Of a stretch of 19,841 nt of DNA, positions 5,278-13,416 are shown piece by piece. The translations under genes and the position numbers were made by a program. This DNA comes from CBDUMN01 sp965368335 (lineage in GTDB: Bacteria; Pseudomonadota; Alphaproteobacteria; Rhodospirillales; JAPHRK01): positions 1 to 19,841 of the forward strand of contig CBDUMN010000063.1 in NCBI GenBank assembly GCA_965368335.1, in the 5' to 3' direction. Each line of letters opens with the position of its first letter. Position 1 is the stretch's first letter. The notes under the pieces are model-generated. The model was not told the origin of the DNA. It ran no database searches and saw only the letters and a program-made list of their open reading frames with translations.

Positions 5278-7896
5278 ATGGCGCATATCAGGAAGGTCAA
5301 CGTAGCAAGCGGCATCTACTGGGTTGAAATACCCGAAGCCGATTTGCGCATTCTCTGTGGCGCGCCAGCCGATGCAGTCAAGCATGTGATGCGCCGAGGG
5401 TTGATCGTGCCAACCGAAACCCAGGGCGTCCTTTGTGAAAGTGGACCCAACGCGATCCTCCTTTCTGATCTTGCGCTGCAGAATGGAGCATTCTGCAATC
5501 TTGCCGAGTTTCCCGTTCTTCAGATGCTTTACCGCCAGGGTATGGCGATCCCCGGTCATCCGAACAATACGGGAGCCAAGCCGTTGCTGATTGGTCATCG
5601 GGATCAGATCGACGCCCAGATGAACTATATCTATCGAGGTAATTACGGCCTTGTTTCGGAAGAAGAAATCGTTGCTGCCGGTTTGACCGAAAGCGAAGCC
5701 AAAGAGCATATGCGGATGAAGCTCAAATTCGCCTTCGGCTCCATTAAAAGCTCCGAGGAATTTCTCGATTCCTGTGTCGTTCGAGAAGAACCGGAAGACT
5801 TGCCGGGCGGTGCGTCAATTCGCCGGATCAGTCTCAATGTTTTCGAAATTTCATTTAAGGACGAAACGGTTGAGGTGAATCTCAATCTCAAGGAAGATGC
5901 CGTTTACGAATCACCTTATCCATTGGGTTTTCATCAGGTAAAGCGCCAGTTCTTTTCGGTGGTTCATTCCGGCAACGGCGATGGCTGGGATATCAACAAT
6001 CCCTGCATGTCGTCGATTATCGTTTTCCAGGGCGCGATCTACCTTGTCGACGCCAGCCCCAATGTGGAGGCCAGCCTCAAATCTCTGGGGATTGGGATCA
6101 ACGAAATCGACGGAATTTTTCACACCCACAGCCATGACGACCATTTTGCCGGAATCACCTCGTTGATCCGCGGGGGGCGGCGGCTCAAATACTACGCCAC
6201 GCCTCTGGTCCGCGCTTCCGTTACGAAAAAACTTTGTGGCTTGCTTTCTCTGGAAGAGCGCGATTTCGCAGAATTTTTCGATATTTGCGATCTGGAGCCT
6301 GACCGTTGGAATCAACTTGGCGGCCTTGAGGTTAAGCCACAGCATTCTCCCCATCCGGTTGAGAATAACGTTTTCACGTTCAGGGTTCTGGGGCCGGAAG
6401 GATATCGCACCTATGCCCACATGGCCGATATTACGTCATTCAACGTTTTGTCCGGCATGGTAACCGACGATGCGGATGCGCCAGGGATTTCCTGTGAGCA
6501 ATTTGAGAAAATTAAAAAAATCTATCTGGCGCCCGCGTCTCTGAAAAAGATTGATGCGGGTGGCGGCATGATCCATGGCGAGCCGGAGGACTTCAGGGGA
6601 GATCAGTCCAATAAAATTATTCTGTCACACCGGGCGTCCGACTTTAATGAATCGGAAAAGGAAATCGGTTCGGGTGCGCCGTTCGGCACGATGGACGAGT
6701 TGGTTCCCTCCTATCAGAATTTCATCTGGCGGAATGCTTACCACTATTTGCGCAGTTACTTTCCCTCCGTTGATCCCGAGCACCTGAGGAGCCTGATCAA
6801 TAATGAGATTGTGGTGGTGAACCCGGAAGAAATTTTGCTGCGCGAAGGCGAAGAATTCGATGCGCTTTATCTGGTGATTACCGGGACGTTGGAAGCCATT
6901 GCTCAGGGGAGGGTTGCCATTACGCAGATTTCGGCAGGCGCGTTGCTGGGAGAAACCGCTTTTTTGCGGGGCGCGGCGTCTGATCGGACCTACCGCTCAA
7001 CCAGTTTTGCCCAGGCGCTTAAAATTCCCTCCATCCAGTATCTGGAGTTCGTGCGGGCCAATGCATTGTTTGAAGAACTCACGGAAATTCGCGAACGCCA
7101 GGCGCAACTGAGCATCTTCCCACTGCTTGATGAGGGCATTCCGCAAACTACGTTTACCGAGCTTGTGCGTGGGTTGGGGCGGAAAACCTTAAAGAAAGGC
7201 GACGTCCTTCATCTCAACGATATGGACAAAATACACCTGATCAAGAAAGGGCGTCTGGTTCGAGTCGTTGAAGGGCAGGTCTTTGAAACCCTGGGGCCCC
7301 GGGACTTCTTCGGTGAGGAAACGGCAATTTTTAAAACGCCCAGTATTTTTGCGGTCGAGGTGATCGAGGATACGGAAGTCTATACGCTGCCGGGGGAAAT
7401 GTTGCGCTGTATCCCGGTGGTGCGCTGGAAGCTCCAGGAGGTGTTCGATCGCCGCCGCCGTCTGGTGCTCAACCGGCGAAATAGCGAAGTGGAGGCGTTG
7501 CGTTGGCGTAATTCCTACCGTGTTTCCATTCAGGAAATGGACGCCCAGCACAAGGTTTTTTTCCAGCTGGCTGACGCCATCATGGCCGGCATCGCTTCTC
7601 AGGAAGACCCGCGTGATCTGGTGAAGGCCGTCAATGCTTTGGTCGACTACGCTCACCATCACTTTGCTGACGAAGAAGCTCTTTTGGAGCAATACAGCTA
7701 TCCAGCGCTTGATGAGCACAAAGCGTTCCATGAGAAGCTAATTGCCGATGTAGAGCAGGTCCGCGACTCCATTCAGGATGGTAAAATTTGGAGCGGTCGG
7801 GAGTTCAACGATTTCTTCAGCAAATGGTTGATAGAGCATATTCTTTCTGAAGATATGAAGTACGGTCGTTTTCTTAACGATAAGCGGGTTTTCTAG
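5278..7896 (+). CDS. Metallo-beta-lactamase / dual cNMP-binding / hemerythrin fusion protein
   Basis: This 872-residue soluble protein has no signal peptide or membrane helix. Residues 1 to about 210 form a module I do not recognise. About 215-460 is a metallo-beta-lactamase fold with HTHSHDDH; the HxHxDH ligands are His284, His286, Asp288 and His289, and His359, Asp384 and His451 fit the remaining ligand positions. About 505-600 is a cyclic-nucleotide-binding domain with a phosphate cassette starting Gly558-Glu559 and reaching Arg570-Thr571. About 625-720 is a second such domain that keeps Gly679-Glu680 but lacks the Arg. About 742-872 is a bacteriohemerythrin domain with all seven diiron ligands: His758, His795, Glu799, His814, His818, His854 and Asp859. 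It could link O2/NO sensing and a cyclic nucleotide to a hydrolase or redox activity; that is inference. The HxHxDH ligand set is hydrolase-like, not the HxExDH of flavodiiron/ODP oxygen-binding proteins. I chose ATG 5278 (AAGGG 4 nt upstream) over an in-frame TTG at 5266. Confidence 0.88.
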   Translation: MAHIRKVNVASGIYWVEIPEADLRILCGAPADAVKHVMRRGLIVPTETQGVLCESGPNAILLSDLALQNGAFCNLAEFPVLQMLYRQGMAIPGHPNNTGAKPLLIGHRDQIDAQMNYIYRGNYGLVSEEEIVAAGLTESEAKEHMRMKLKFAFGSIKSSEEFLDSCVVREEPEDLPGGASIRRISLNVFEISFKDETVEVNLNLKEDAVYESPYPLGFHQVKRQFFSVVHSGNGDGWDINNPCMSSIIVFQGAIYLVDASPNVEASLKSLGIGINEIDGIFHTHSHDDHFAGITSLIRGGRRLKYYATPLVRASVTKKLCGLLSLEERDFAEFFDICDLEPDRWNQLGGLEVKPQHSPHPVENNVFTFRVLGPEGYRTYAHMADITSFNVLSGMVTDDADAPGISCEQFEKIKKIYLAPASLKKIDAGGGMIHGEPEDFRGDQSNKIILSHRASDFNESEKEIGSGAPFGTMDELVPSYQNFIWRNAYHYLRSYFPSVDPEHLRSLINNEIVVVNPEEILLREGEEFDALYLVITGTLEAIAQGRVAITQISAGALLGETAFLRGAASDRTYRSTSFAQALKIPSIQYLEFVRANALFEELTEIRERQAQLSIFPLLDEGIPQTTFTELVRGLGRKTLKKGDVLHLNDMDKIHLIKKGRLVRVVEGQVFETLGPRDFFGEETAIFKTPSIFAVEVIEDTEVYTLPGEMLRCIPVVRWKLQEVFDRRRRLVLNRRNSEVEALRWRNSYRVSIQEMDAQHKVFFQLADAIMAGIASQEDPRDLVKAVNALVDYAHHHFADEEALLEQYSYPALDEHKAFHEKLIADVEQVRDSIQDGKIWSGREFNDFFSKWLIEHILSEDMKYGRFLNDKRVF

Positions 7897-8045
7897 CCTA
7901 CTGACCGTACCCGCGGTTCTTTCTTTTCTTTAAAGATATTTAAGTAGTTCCAATGTTTATTGTTGGTTGGGACTCTGTGTTGGGCGTGTGCAAGGCTGTT
8001 TTAGCTTCAAGGCCGCTCTAGATAACGTTTGGGATATGATCCTAT

Positions 8046-8984
8046 ATGGCGGTAGGTGCTGCACTTAAAACCGTTTTCGGCGGCAAAAAAACCAAAAAGC
8101 CGACCAAGAAGAAAAAGGTCGCGGCCAAGCCTGTTGAGCCGAGCGAAGAGGAGCGTCTTGAAGAAGAGGCGTTGGATGCTGAGCGCTCTAAACAAAGAGG
8201 ATTTGATTACTTTTCAGCTTCCCGTCTCGATGTGGCGGAGAGTCTTTGGGATGAAGGTATTCTGACGCCCGGAGGCTACGACTATGCTCTTTACATCCTA
8301 AAAGTTTTGGGACTATCGGGCGCCAATTCCTTGTTGCAGATTGGCGGAGGGCTTGGTGGCGTAGCGCGGGCCTGGACCAGGGCCTACGGCGTTTGGGTCG
8401 ATGCTTTAGAGCGCAATGAGGACTTTGCTCGCAATGCGGCAGGACGTTCGGCCCGCGAAGGTCTCGGTAAAAAGGCCAATATCAAACTCTATGATCCTGA
8501 GACCTTTACCCTGAAAGAGCGGAAGTATGATGCGGCGGCTTCGCTTGAGACGATTTATACCATCAAAGATAAAGAGCATTTATTTCAGGAGCTAAGCAAA
8601 ACCCTTCGGCCCAACGGCCATTTGGTTTTCACCGACATTATGAAGGGGGTGGAGGGAGATCTGCCCGTTGATGTGGAAAAATGGGTCGACGATGAGCCGT
8701 ATCCTGTCTATCTGGCGACCGGAAATCAGACGGTTGAGATAATGAAGGCTTGCGGATTTGAAATTCGTATCTCGGAGAATATCACCAAAGAACATCGGAA
8801 GATGATCATTGACGGCTGGGTCAAATATATAGGTAAACTGGATAAGCCGACCCTGATGGAAAAGTGCGACGATGTCTTGGCTGAGTGCTCTTTTTGGGCG
8901 CGCAGGGTTAAGGCGCTCGACAGCGGCGGTATCCGGTATCAGCGTTTCCACGCCATTAAGGTGCCGGAAAAACCGAAACTTTAG
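8046..8984 (+). CDS. Class I SAM-dependent methyltransferase with Lys-rich N terminus
   Basis: This 312-residue protein has a Rossmann-type methyltransferase core at about 90-200. Motif I is LLQIGGGLGG (96-105, with the GxGxG pattern at 100, 102 and 104). Glu122 sits at the end of strand 2, where it would hold the SAM ribose, and LRPNGHLVFTD (187-197) is the motif after strand 5. The first 50 residues differ: a short hydrophobic/basic start, then many lysines (14-28), then an acidic run (31-45), suggesting attachment to a membrane or nucleic acid. The substrate is unknown; the core resembles small-molecule or lipid (type 11) methyltransferases. No clear Shine-Dalgarno sequence precedes the ATG, but a TATGAT box at 8035-8040 lies 5 nt before it. 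It stands alone between the fusion gene and rpmJ. Confidence 0.8.
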   Translation: MAVGAALKTVFGGKKTKKPTKKKKVAAKPVEPSEEERLEEEALDAERSKQRGFDYFSASRLDVAESLWDEGILTPGGYDYALYILKVLGLSGANSLLQIGGGLGGVARAWTRAYGVWVDALERNEDFARNAAGRSAREGLGKKANIKLYDPETFTLKERKYDAAASLETIYTIKDKEHLFQELSKTLRPNGHLVFTDIMKGVEGDLPVDVEKWVDDEPYPVYLATGNQTVEIMKACGFEIRISENITKEHRKMIIDGWVKYIGKLDKPTLMEKCDDVLAECSFWARRVKALDSGGIRYQRFHAIKVPEKPKL

Positions 8985-9007
8985 GCGATTTTTTCCATCT
9001 TCCGCCG

Positions 9008-9036
9008 TTGACAGGGGAGGCGGTTATCCGTATGTT
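9008..9036 (+). promoter_or_regulatory. Sigma-70-type promoter of rpmJ
   Basis: A perfect TTGACA (9008-9013), a 17-bp spacer and TATGTT (9031-9036, 4 of 6 matches) give one of the best housekeeping promoters in the window. Transcription would start near 9043, about 70 nt before the rpmJ start codon. It lies just after the methyltransferase stop, so rpmJ can be made independently. Confidence 0.6.
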
Positions 9037-9111
9037 CCCGGCCTCAGGCTGCCTTGAGGGCGGTCTCATTTATTTTTGTGTGGAAATTCTAGACGTTTAG
9101 GGACCTGAGCG

Positions 9112-9237
9112 ATGAAAGTCCGGAACTCTCTCAAATCCGCGAAGACGCGTGACAAGAACTGCATCGTGGTCCGTCGCCGTGGCCGCGTCTACGTGATCAA
9201 TAAGCGGAACCCGCGCTTCAAGGCCCGTCAGGGCTAA
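9112..9237 (+). CDS. rpmJ: 50S ribosomal protein L36
   Basis: The product has 41 residues: MKVRNSLKSAKTRDKN at the start, then a basic strand-rich middle and RFKARQG at the end. It matches the longer, zinc-free alphaproteobacterial form of L36. It keeps one Cys (17) but has no paired Cys/His zinc ligands. It is a structural protein of the large ribosomal subunit that contacts 23S rRNA. The gene has its own promoter (9008-9036) and a strong terminator (9278-9306), so it is monocistronic, as is common outside the spc operon in this class. It is too short for usual length cutoffs but unmistakable. Confidence 0.95.
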   Translation: MKVRNSLKSAKTRDKNCIVVRRRGRVYVINKRNPRFKARQG

Positions 9238-9277
9238 GCCGGAACCGTTCGCCGGATTTGCTGTCCGGCCGTTATGA

Positions 9278-9306
9278 ACCGCGTTCGATTATCGAGCGCG
9301 GTTTTT
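9278..9306 (+). terminator. Intrinsic terminator of rpmJ
   Basis: CCGCGTTCGA (9279-9288), loop TTA, and TCGAGCGCGG (9292-9301) form a 10-bp stem with one T-G wobble, extended by an A-T pair. Five T residues follow directly (9302-9306). This is a textbook Rho-independent terminator 41 nt past the rpmJ stop. A smaller hairpin, GCCGGA/TCCGGC at 9251-9269, lies between. Confidence 0.9.
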
Positions 9307-9363
9307 GTCGTTTGATATGGGTAATGCTTGCCCGGCCTTTGTGAAACACAGATACTTTCCGGC

Positions 9364-10854
9364 ATGTTTTTACCGGAGCCCGACAAGTCCATCATTGCGC
9401 GACGTGCCGAGATTATCGGGCGGATGCGTCAGATTGTTCCCGCTGAGGGTGGGGTAATTGCCGATGAGCGGGCTCTGGCAGCTTATGAATGCGATGGCCT
9501 GACGGCGATTAAGCAACTGCCCCTAATCGTCGTTTTGCCCGAATCCACCGAACAGGTGGCCGAAATTCTTAAATATTGTCATGAAAACGAGGTGAAGATT
9601 GTCCCGAGAGGGGCCGGGACCTCTCTGTCCGGGGGCGCCATTCCGTTGGCCGACGCCATTACGCTGGGCATGATGAAGTTCAGCCGGATTCTTCAAATCG
9701 ATTATGCCAACCGGTGTATCGTCGCCCAGCCCGGTGTGACCAATCTTGCATTATCTCAGGCCGTTGAAGCCGAAGGGTTTTACTATGCCCCGGATCCGTC
9801 GAGCCAGATTGCTTGCTCCATCGGCGGTAATGTGGCTGAAAACGCAGGTGGGGTCCATTGCCTGAAATACGGCTTGACCACCAACAACCTGTTGGGGGTG
9901 AAGATGGTCACGGTTGAGGGTGACGTCCTGACGCTTGGCGGTAAGCATATGGATGCCGAGGGCTACGATTTATTGGGGTTGGTGACCGGTTCTGAAGGCC
10001 TCTTGGGCGTGGTGACGGAAGTGACCGTACGGATTATTCCGCGCCCCGAAACGGCGCGGGCGGTTCTAGTCGGATTTCCATCGAATGAAGCGGCCGGAAA
10101 ATGTGTGGCGGAAATCATCGGTGCGGGCATTATTCCGGGCGGCATGGAGATGATGGACAAAGCTTCCATTCAGGCTGCCGAAGATTTTGTTCATGCCGGT
10201 TATCCGCTGGATGTGGAGTCCCTGCTGATTGTCGAGTTGGATGGACCGGAAGTTGAAGTCAATCACCAGATTGAACGCGTGATAAAAATCGCTGAGCGGA
10301 ACGGCGCCCTCAACCACAGAGCCAGCGCGAGTGAGGAAGAACGTGCTCGATTCTGGGCAGGACGAAAGGCGGCTTTTCCGGCCATCGGCCGTATCTCACC
10401 AGACTATCTTTGTATGGACGGCACCATCCCGCGCCATCAGTTGCCCAAGGTTCTCAAGGCCATGGAAGAATTGTCCGCGCAGCATGGGTTGCGAGTCGCC
10501 AATGTTTTTCATGCGGGGGACGGCAATCTTCATCCACTGATTCTCTATGACGCCAACCAACCGGGAGAGTTGGAGGCCGCCGAGGCGTTCGGTTCCGATA
10601 TTCTCAAACTCTGTGTCGAGGTTGGTGGGGTCCTGACTGGCGAGCATGGTGTTGGGGTCGAGAAGCGTGAGCTGATGCCGGTGATGTTTAGTGAAACCGA
10701 TCTTGCCCAACAGGAGCGGGTCAAATGCGCTTTTGATCCAAAGGCGGTTCTCAACCCCGGCAAGGTTTTCCCCCAACTCAAGGGATGTGGGGAGTTGAGC
10801 AGTCTGGATGCCCGGCAAGTCGAGGCGAAATTTCCTAACATGCCGAGGTTTTAA
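9364..10854 (+). CDS. glcD: Glycolate oxidase subunit GlcD (FAD-linked)
   Basis: This 496-residue catalytic flavoprotein oxidises glycolate (or D-lactate) to glyoxylate and, with GlcE and GlcF, passes electrons to the respiratory chain. The FAD-binding loop PRGAGTSLSGGA is at about 81-92. Long stretches match E. coli GlcD nearly word for word: PDPSSQIACSIGGNVAENAG, GRISPDYLCMDGTIPR and ANVFHAGDGNLHPL, then GEHGVG near the C terminus and AFDPKAVLNPGK. Length equals the family (about 499). I take ATG 9364 rather than an in-frame TTG at 9328, since the family start aligns there. No Shine-Dalgarno site is visible. TTGCCC-N17-GATACT at 9328-9356 would start RNA almost at the ATG. glcE begins at the base right after the stop. 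Confidence 0.93.
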   Translation: MFLPEPDKSIIARRAEIIGRMRQIVPAEGGVIADERALAAYECDGLTAIKQLPLIVVLPESTEQVAEILKYCHENEVKIVPRGAGTSLSGGAIPLADAITLGMMKFSRILQIDYANRCIVAQPGVTNLALSQAVEAEGFYYAPDPSSQIACSIGGNVAENAGGVHCLKYGLTTNNLLGVKMVTVEGDVLTLGGKHMDAEGYDLLGLVTGSEGLLGVVTEVTVRIIPRPETARAVLVGFPSNEAAGKCVAEIIGAGIIPGGMEMMDKASIQAAEDFVHAGYPLDVESLLIVELDGPEVEVNHQIERVIKIAERNGALNHRASASEEERARFWAGRKAAFPAIGRISPDYLCMDGTIPRHQLPKVLKAMEELSAQHGLRVANVFHAGDGNLHPLILYDANQPGELEAAEAFGSDILKLCVEVGGVLTGEHGVGVEKRELMPVMFSETDLAQQERVKCAFDPKAVLNPGKVFPQLKGCGELSSLDARQVEAKFPNMPRF

Positions 10855-12060
10855 GTGGTGGAAACCCTGACCCCGAAAAATCTTGAGCAGGTGGAGACGG
10901 CTCTGCGTTGGGCCTTTGAAACGGATACGCCGGTCGAACTTGTGGGTCGCGGCTCTAAAACGGGGATGGGGCGGCCCGTGGCGGCAACCCATAAACTTGA
11001 CCTGTCCGGTTTGACCGGGATCACTCTCTATGAGCCCGAGGAATTGGTTATGCGGGCTGGAGCAGGTACTTCTTTGGCCGAAATCAGGCAAATTCTCGCC
11101 AAAGAGGGCCAGCACTTGGCTTTTGAGCCGCCCAATTTGCCGTTGCTTTATGGTGACGGTGAGGATGAAGGCTCCATTGGCGGAGTTTTCGCCTGTAATC
11201 TGTCAGGCCCCCGCCGTCTGTGGAGCGGTGCGGCGCGGGACCATATCCTGGGTGTTACGGTCGTCACCGGGCGCGGAGAAACAGTTCGTTCCGGCGGTCG
11301 GGTGGTCAAGAACGTCACCGGATTTGATTTGTCGAAGTTGATGGCCGGGTCTTTCGGCACCTTGGGCGCAATTGCCGAGGTAGCGTTCAAGGTTTTGCCC
11401 ATGGCTGAGACCGAACGGACGATCCTGCTGGAGGGAGCTGGTACGGGAGAAGCGACAGAGGCAATGGCGCTGGCTTTGCGCGGTCCGTTCGAGATTACCG
11501 GCGCAGCTTACCTACCAGCCGATATCGCTGCGGAATTGGGGCATTCAGGGGCGCTGACCGCCTTGCGAATTCAAGGCCCTCTACCTTCTGTCGAAGCGAA
11601 ATCTACGGCGTTACGCTGTTTGCTCGGCGCTTTCGGCCGGGTTCGATATCTGGATGGCGGTGAGGGAGAAGCGTTTTGGCGAAACGTCGGGGATGCATCA
11701 TTTTTTGCCGACCCGCCGGAAAACCAAGTCTGGAGACTATCGATCCCTCCCGCCGGCGCCGCTGCCGTAATCAGTCGGTTGCCGGATGAACTGGACGTCC
11801 GGTGGTTTCTCGACCGCGCTGGGGCGACTGTTTGGCTTTCCATGCCGCCTCGTCCCCATGCGGGCCAGGAGTTGGTGCGGGCGGCCATTGGGCGAGGCGG
11901 TGGTCATGCGACCCTGATCCGGGCCGACGATGCCGTGAGGGCCAGGGTTTCGGTCTTTCAACCGCAACCCACACCGCTTGCCGCTCTCTCTCGGCGGGTT
12001 AAAGGCGCATTCGATCCCAAGGGAATTTTGAGCCCTGGTCGTATGGTGGGAGAGGGCTAG
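10855..12060 (+). CDS. glcE: Glycolate oxidase subunit GlcE (FAD-binding)
   Basis: This 401-residue second flavin subunit of glycolate oxidase has an FAD-binding type 4 (PCMH) domain. Its loop VGRGSKTGMG lies near the N terminus. The conserved GGRVVKNVTGFDLSKLMAGS segment falls at about 143-162 and is followed by FGTLGAIAEV. The C terminus (VKGAFDPKGILSPGRM) has the usual GlcD/GlcE closing motif. It is about 50 residues longer than E. coli GlcE (about 350), mostly from a longer and less conserved central/C-terminal cap region. Translation begins at GTG 10855, directly after the glcD TAA, so the two are likely translationally coupled. A second GTG follows at 10858. glcF starts 2 nt after its stop. 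Confidence 0.88.
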   Translation: MVETLTPKNLEQVETALRWAFETDTPVELVGRGSKTGMGRPVAATHKLDLSGLTGITLYEPEELVMRAGAGTSLAEIRQILAKEGQHLAFEPPNLPLLYGDGEDEGSIGGVFACNLSGPRRLWSGAARDHILGVTVVTGRGETVRSGGRVVKNVTGFDLSKLMAGSFGTLGAIAEVAFKVLPMAETERTILLEGAGTGEATEAMALALRGPFEITGAAYLPADIAAELGHSGALTALRIQGPLPSVEAKSTALRCLLGAFGRVRYLDGGEGEAFWRNVGDASFFADPPENQVWRLSIPPAGAAAVISRLPDELDVRWFLDRAGATVWLSMPPRPHAGQELVRAAIGRGGGHATLIRADDAVRARVSVFQPQPTPLAALSRRVKGAFDPKGILSPGRMVGEG

Positions 12061-12062
12061 CC

Positions 12063-13337
12063 ATGCAGACCGATTTTTCGTCACAACAGTTGGCCGATCC
12101 CGATATTGCGCTTGCCGATTCTATTTTACGCAAATGTGTCCATTGTGGATTTTGTACGGCGACTTGCCCGACCTTTACCCTGCTGGGCGATGAGGCCGAT
12201 AGTCCACGCGGCCGGATATATTTGATCAAGGAATACTTTGAACGAGGCGGCGCTCCTTCGAAAAATCTGGTCACCCATCTCGACCGTTGCCTGACCTGCC
12301 TTTCCTGCATGACCACTTGTCCTTCGGGTGTTGATTATCGCCGATTGGTGGATATGGCTCGTCACAGTATGGAAAATGAGCACGGGCGTTCAACGGCCGA
12401 TCAACTGACCCGCAGACTATTGGCGTTGGTTTTGCCGAAACCCGGACTGTTCCGTATGTCCTTGAAAGCGGCATCATTTTTCAGGGTTTTTGCAAAGATT
12501 TTGCCCGATCCCTTGCGGGGGATGGTGGAAATGGCGCCGCGACATTTGCCGCCACCGTCAACGATGGACGGGCCTGCAATCTATCTACCTAAAAAGAAGC
12601 AGAAGATGCGGGTCGCTCTTTTGACGGGGTGTGCGCAAAAGGTGATACGCCCATCGACCAATGAGGCGACCATCCGCCTGCTGACCCGCTTGGGTGCGGA
12701 GGTTGTAATCCCCGAAGGTGGCGGTTGTTGTGGCGCTTTGGCCCATCATCTGGGAAGAGAAGGCCAAGCCAAGGCCGCAGCCAGGTCCAATATTGCCGCT
12801 TGGAAAGCTCTCGGTGAGATCGATGCCGTGGTTTCCAACGCTTCAGGGTGCGGTTTCGTAGTCAAGGAGTATGGGTTCCTGTTGCGGGGCGAAACAGACG
12901 AACAGGATGGGCAAGCCATGGCGGACCTCTGCCTGGATGTGACCGAAATTGTCGAACGCCTCGGGTTGTCCGGCGAAGGATCGGAAGATCTGCCGCTTGT
13001 CAGCTATCATGCGGCTTGTTCTCTGCAACATGGTTTGGGAATAAAGGATTCTCCAGTCAGTTTGCTGCGTCAGGTGGGGTTTGAGGTGCGACGCCCCGCC
13101 GAGGAGCATCTCTGTTGTGGTTCGGCCGGTACTTATAGCGTCTTACAGGCTGAATTGTCTGATCGTTTGAAAGAAAGAAAACTGAAGAATTTATCGCGAT
13201 GCGGCGGTGCGGTCATTGCGACGGGCAATATCGGGTGTCTTGAGCACTTATCAAATGACGCAACCGTTTCGGTGGTGCATACGGTTGAACTACTCGATTG
13301 GGCGACGGGTGGACCAAAGCCGCCTGGAATCGATTAA
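12063..13337 (+). CDS. glcF: Glycolate oxidase iron-sulfur subunit GlcF
   Basis: This 424-residue subunit carries electrons from the GlcD/GlcE flavins to the membrane quinone pool. Two 4Fe-4S motifs lie in the N-terminal third: Cys25, 28, 31 and 35 (CVHCGFCTATCP), and Cys76, 79, 82 and 86 (CLTCLSCMTTCP). Two Cys-rich CCG domains follow, with GGGCCGALAHH in the first and EEHLCCGSAGTYS in the second. These are typical of GlcF, LldE/LutA and heterodisulfide-reductase-like proteins. The order glcD-glcE-glcF and the 2-nt gap after glcE confirm the assignment. GGGAGAGGG ahead of the ATG is a good ribosome site. No terminator is seen between it and the next gene, 79 nt on. Confidence 0.93.
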   Translation: MQTDFSSQQLADPDIALADSILRKCVHCGFCTATCPTFTLLGDEADSPRGRIYLIKEYFERGGAPSKNLVTHLDRCLTCLSCMTTCPSGVDYRRLVDMARHSMENEHGRSTADQLTRRLLALVLPKPGLFRMSLKAASFFRVFAKILPDPLRGMVEMAPRHLPPPSTMDGPAIYLPKKKQKMRVALLTGCAQKVIRPSTNEATIRLLTRLGAEVVIPEGGGCCGALAHHLGREGQAKAAARSNIAAWKALGEIDAVVSNASGCGFVVKEYGFLLRGETDEQDGQAMADLCLDVTEIVERLGLSGEGSEDLPLVSYHAACSLQHGLGIKDSPVSLLRQVGFEVRRPAEEHLCCGSAGTYSVLQAELSDRLKERKLKNLSRCGGAVIATGNIGCLEHLSNDATVSVVHTVELLDWATGGPKPPGID

Positions 13338-13416
13338 CGGAACTGGAGGTGGAATTTCCTTGAGGTCTATTTCTTATCGCCGCAAAATCCCAGAAAAATC
13401 CGAATGGAGAATATAA

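Noticed and set aside
7860..7910. Inverted repeat GTACGGTC/GACCGTAC spanning the end of the fusion gene as a terminator
   Set aside because: The loop is 35 nt and no U-run follows directly; too weak to call.
10396..11115. A 239-codon minus-strand frame across the glcD/glcE junction
   Set aside because: It lies antisense to clear GlcD and GlcE coding sequence, with no recognisable motifs.
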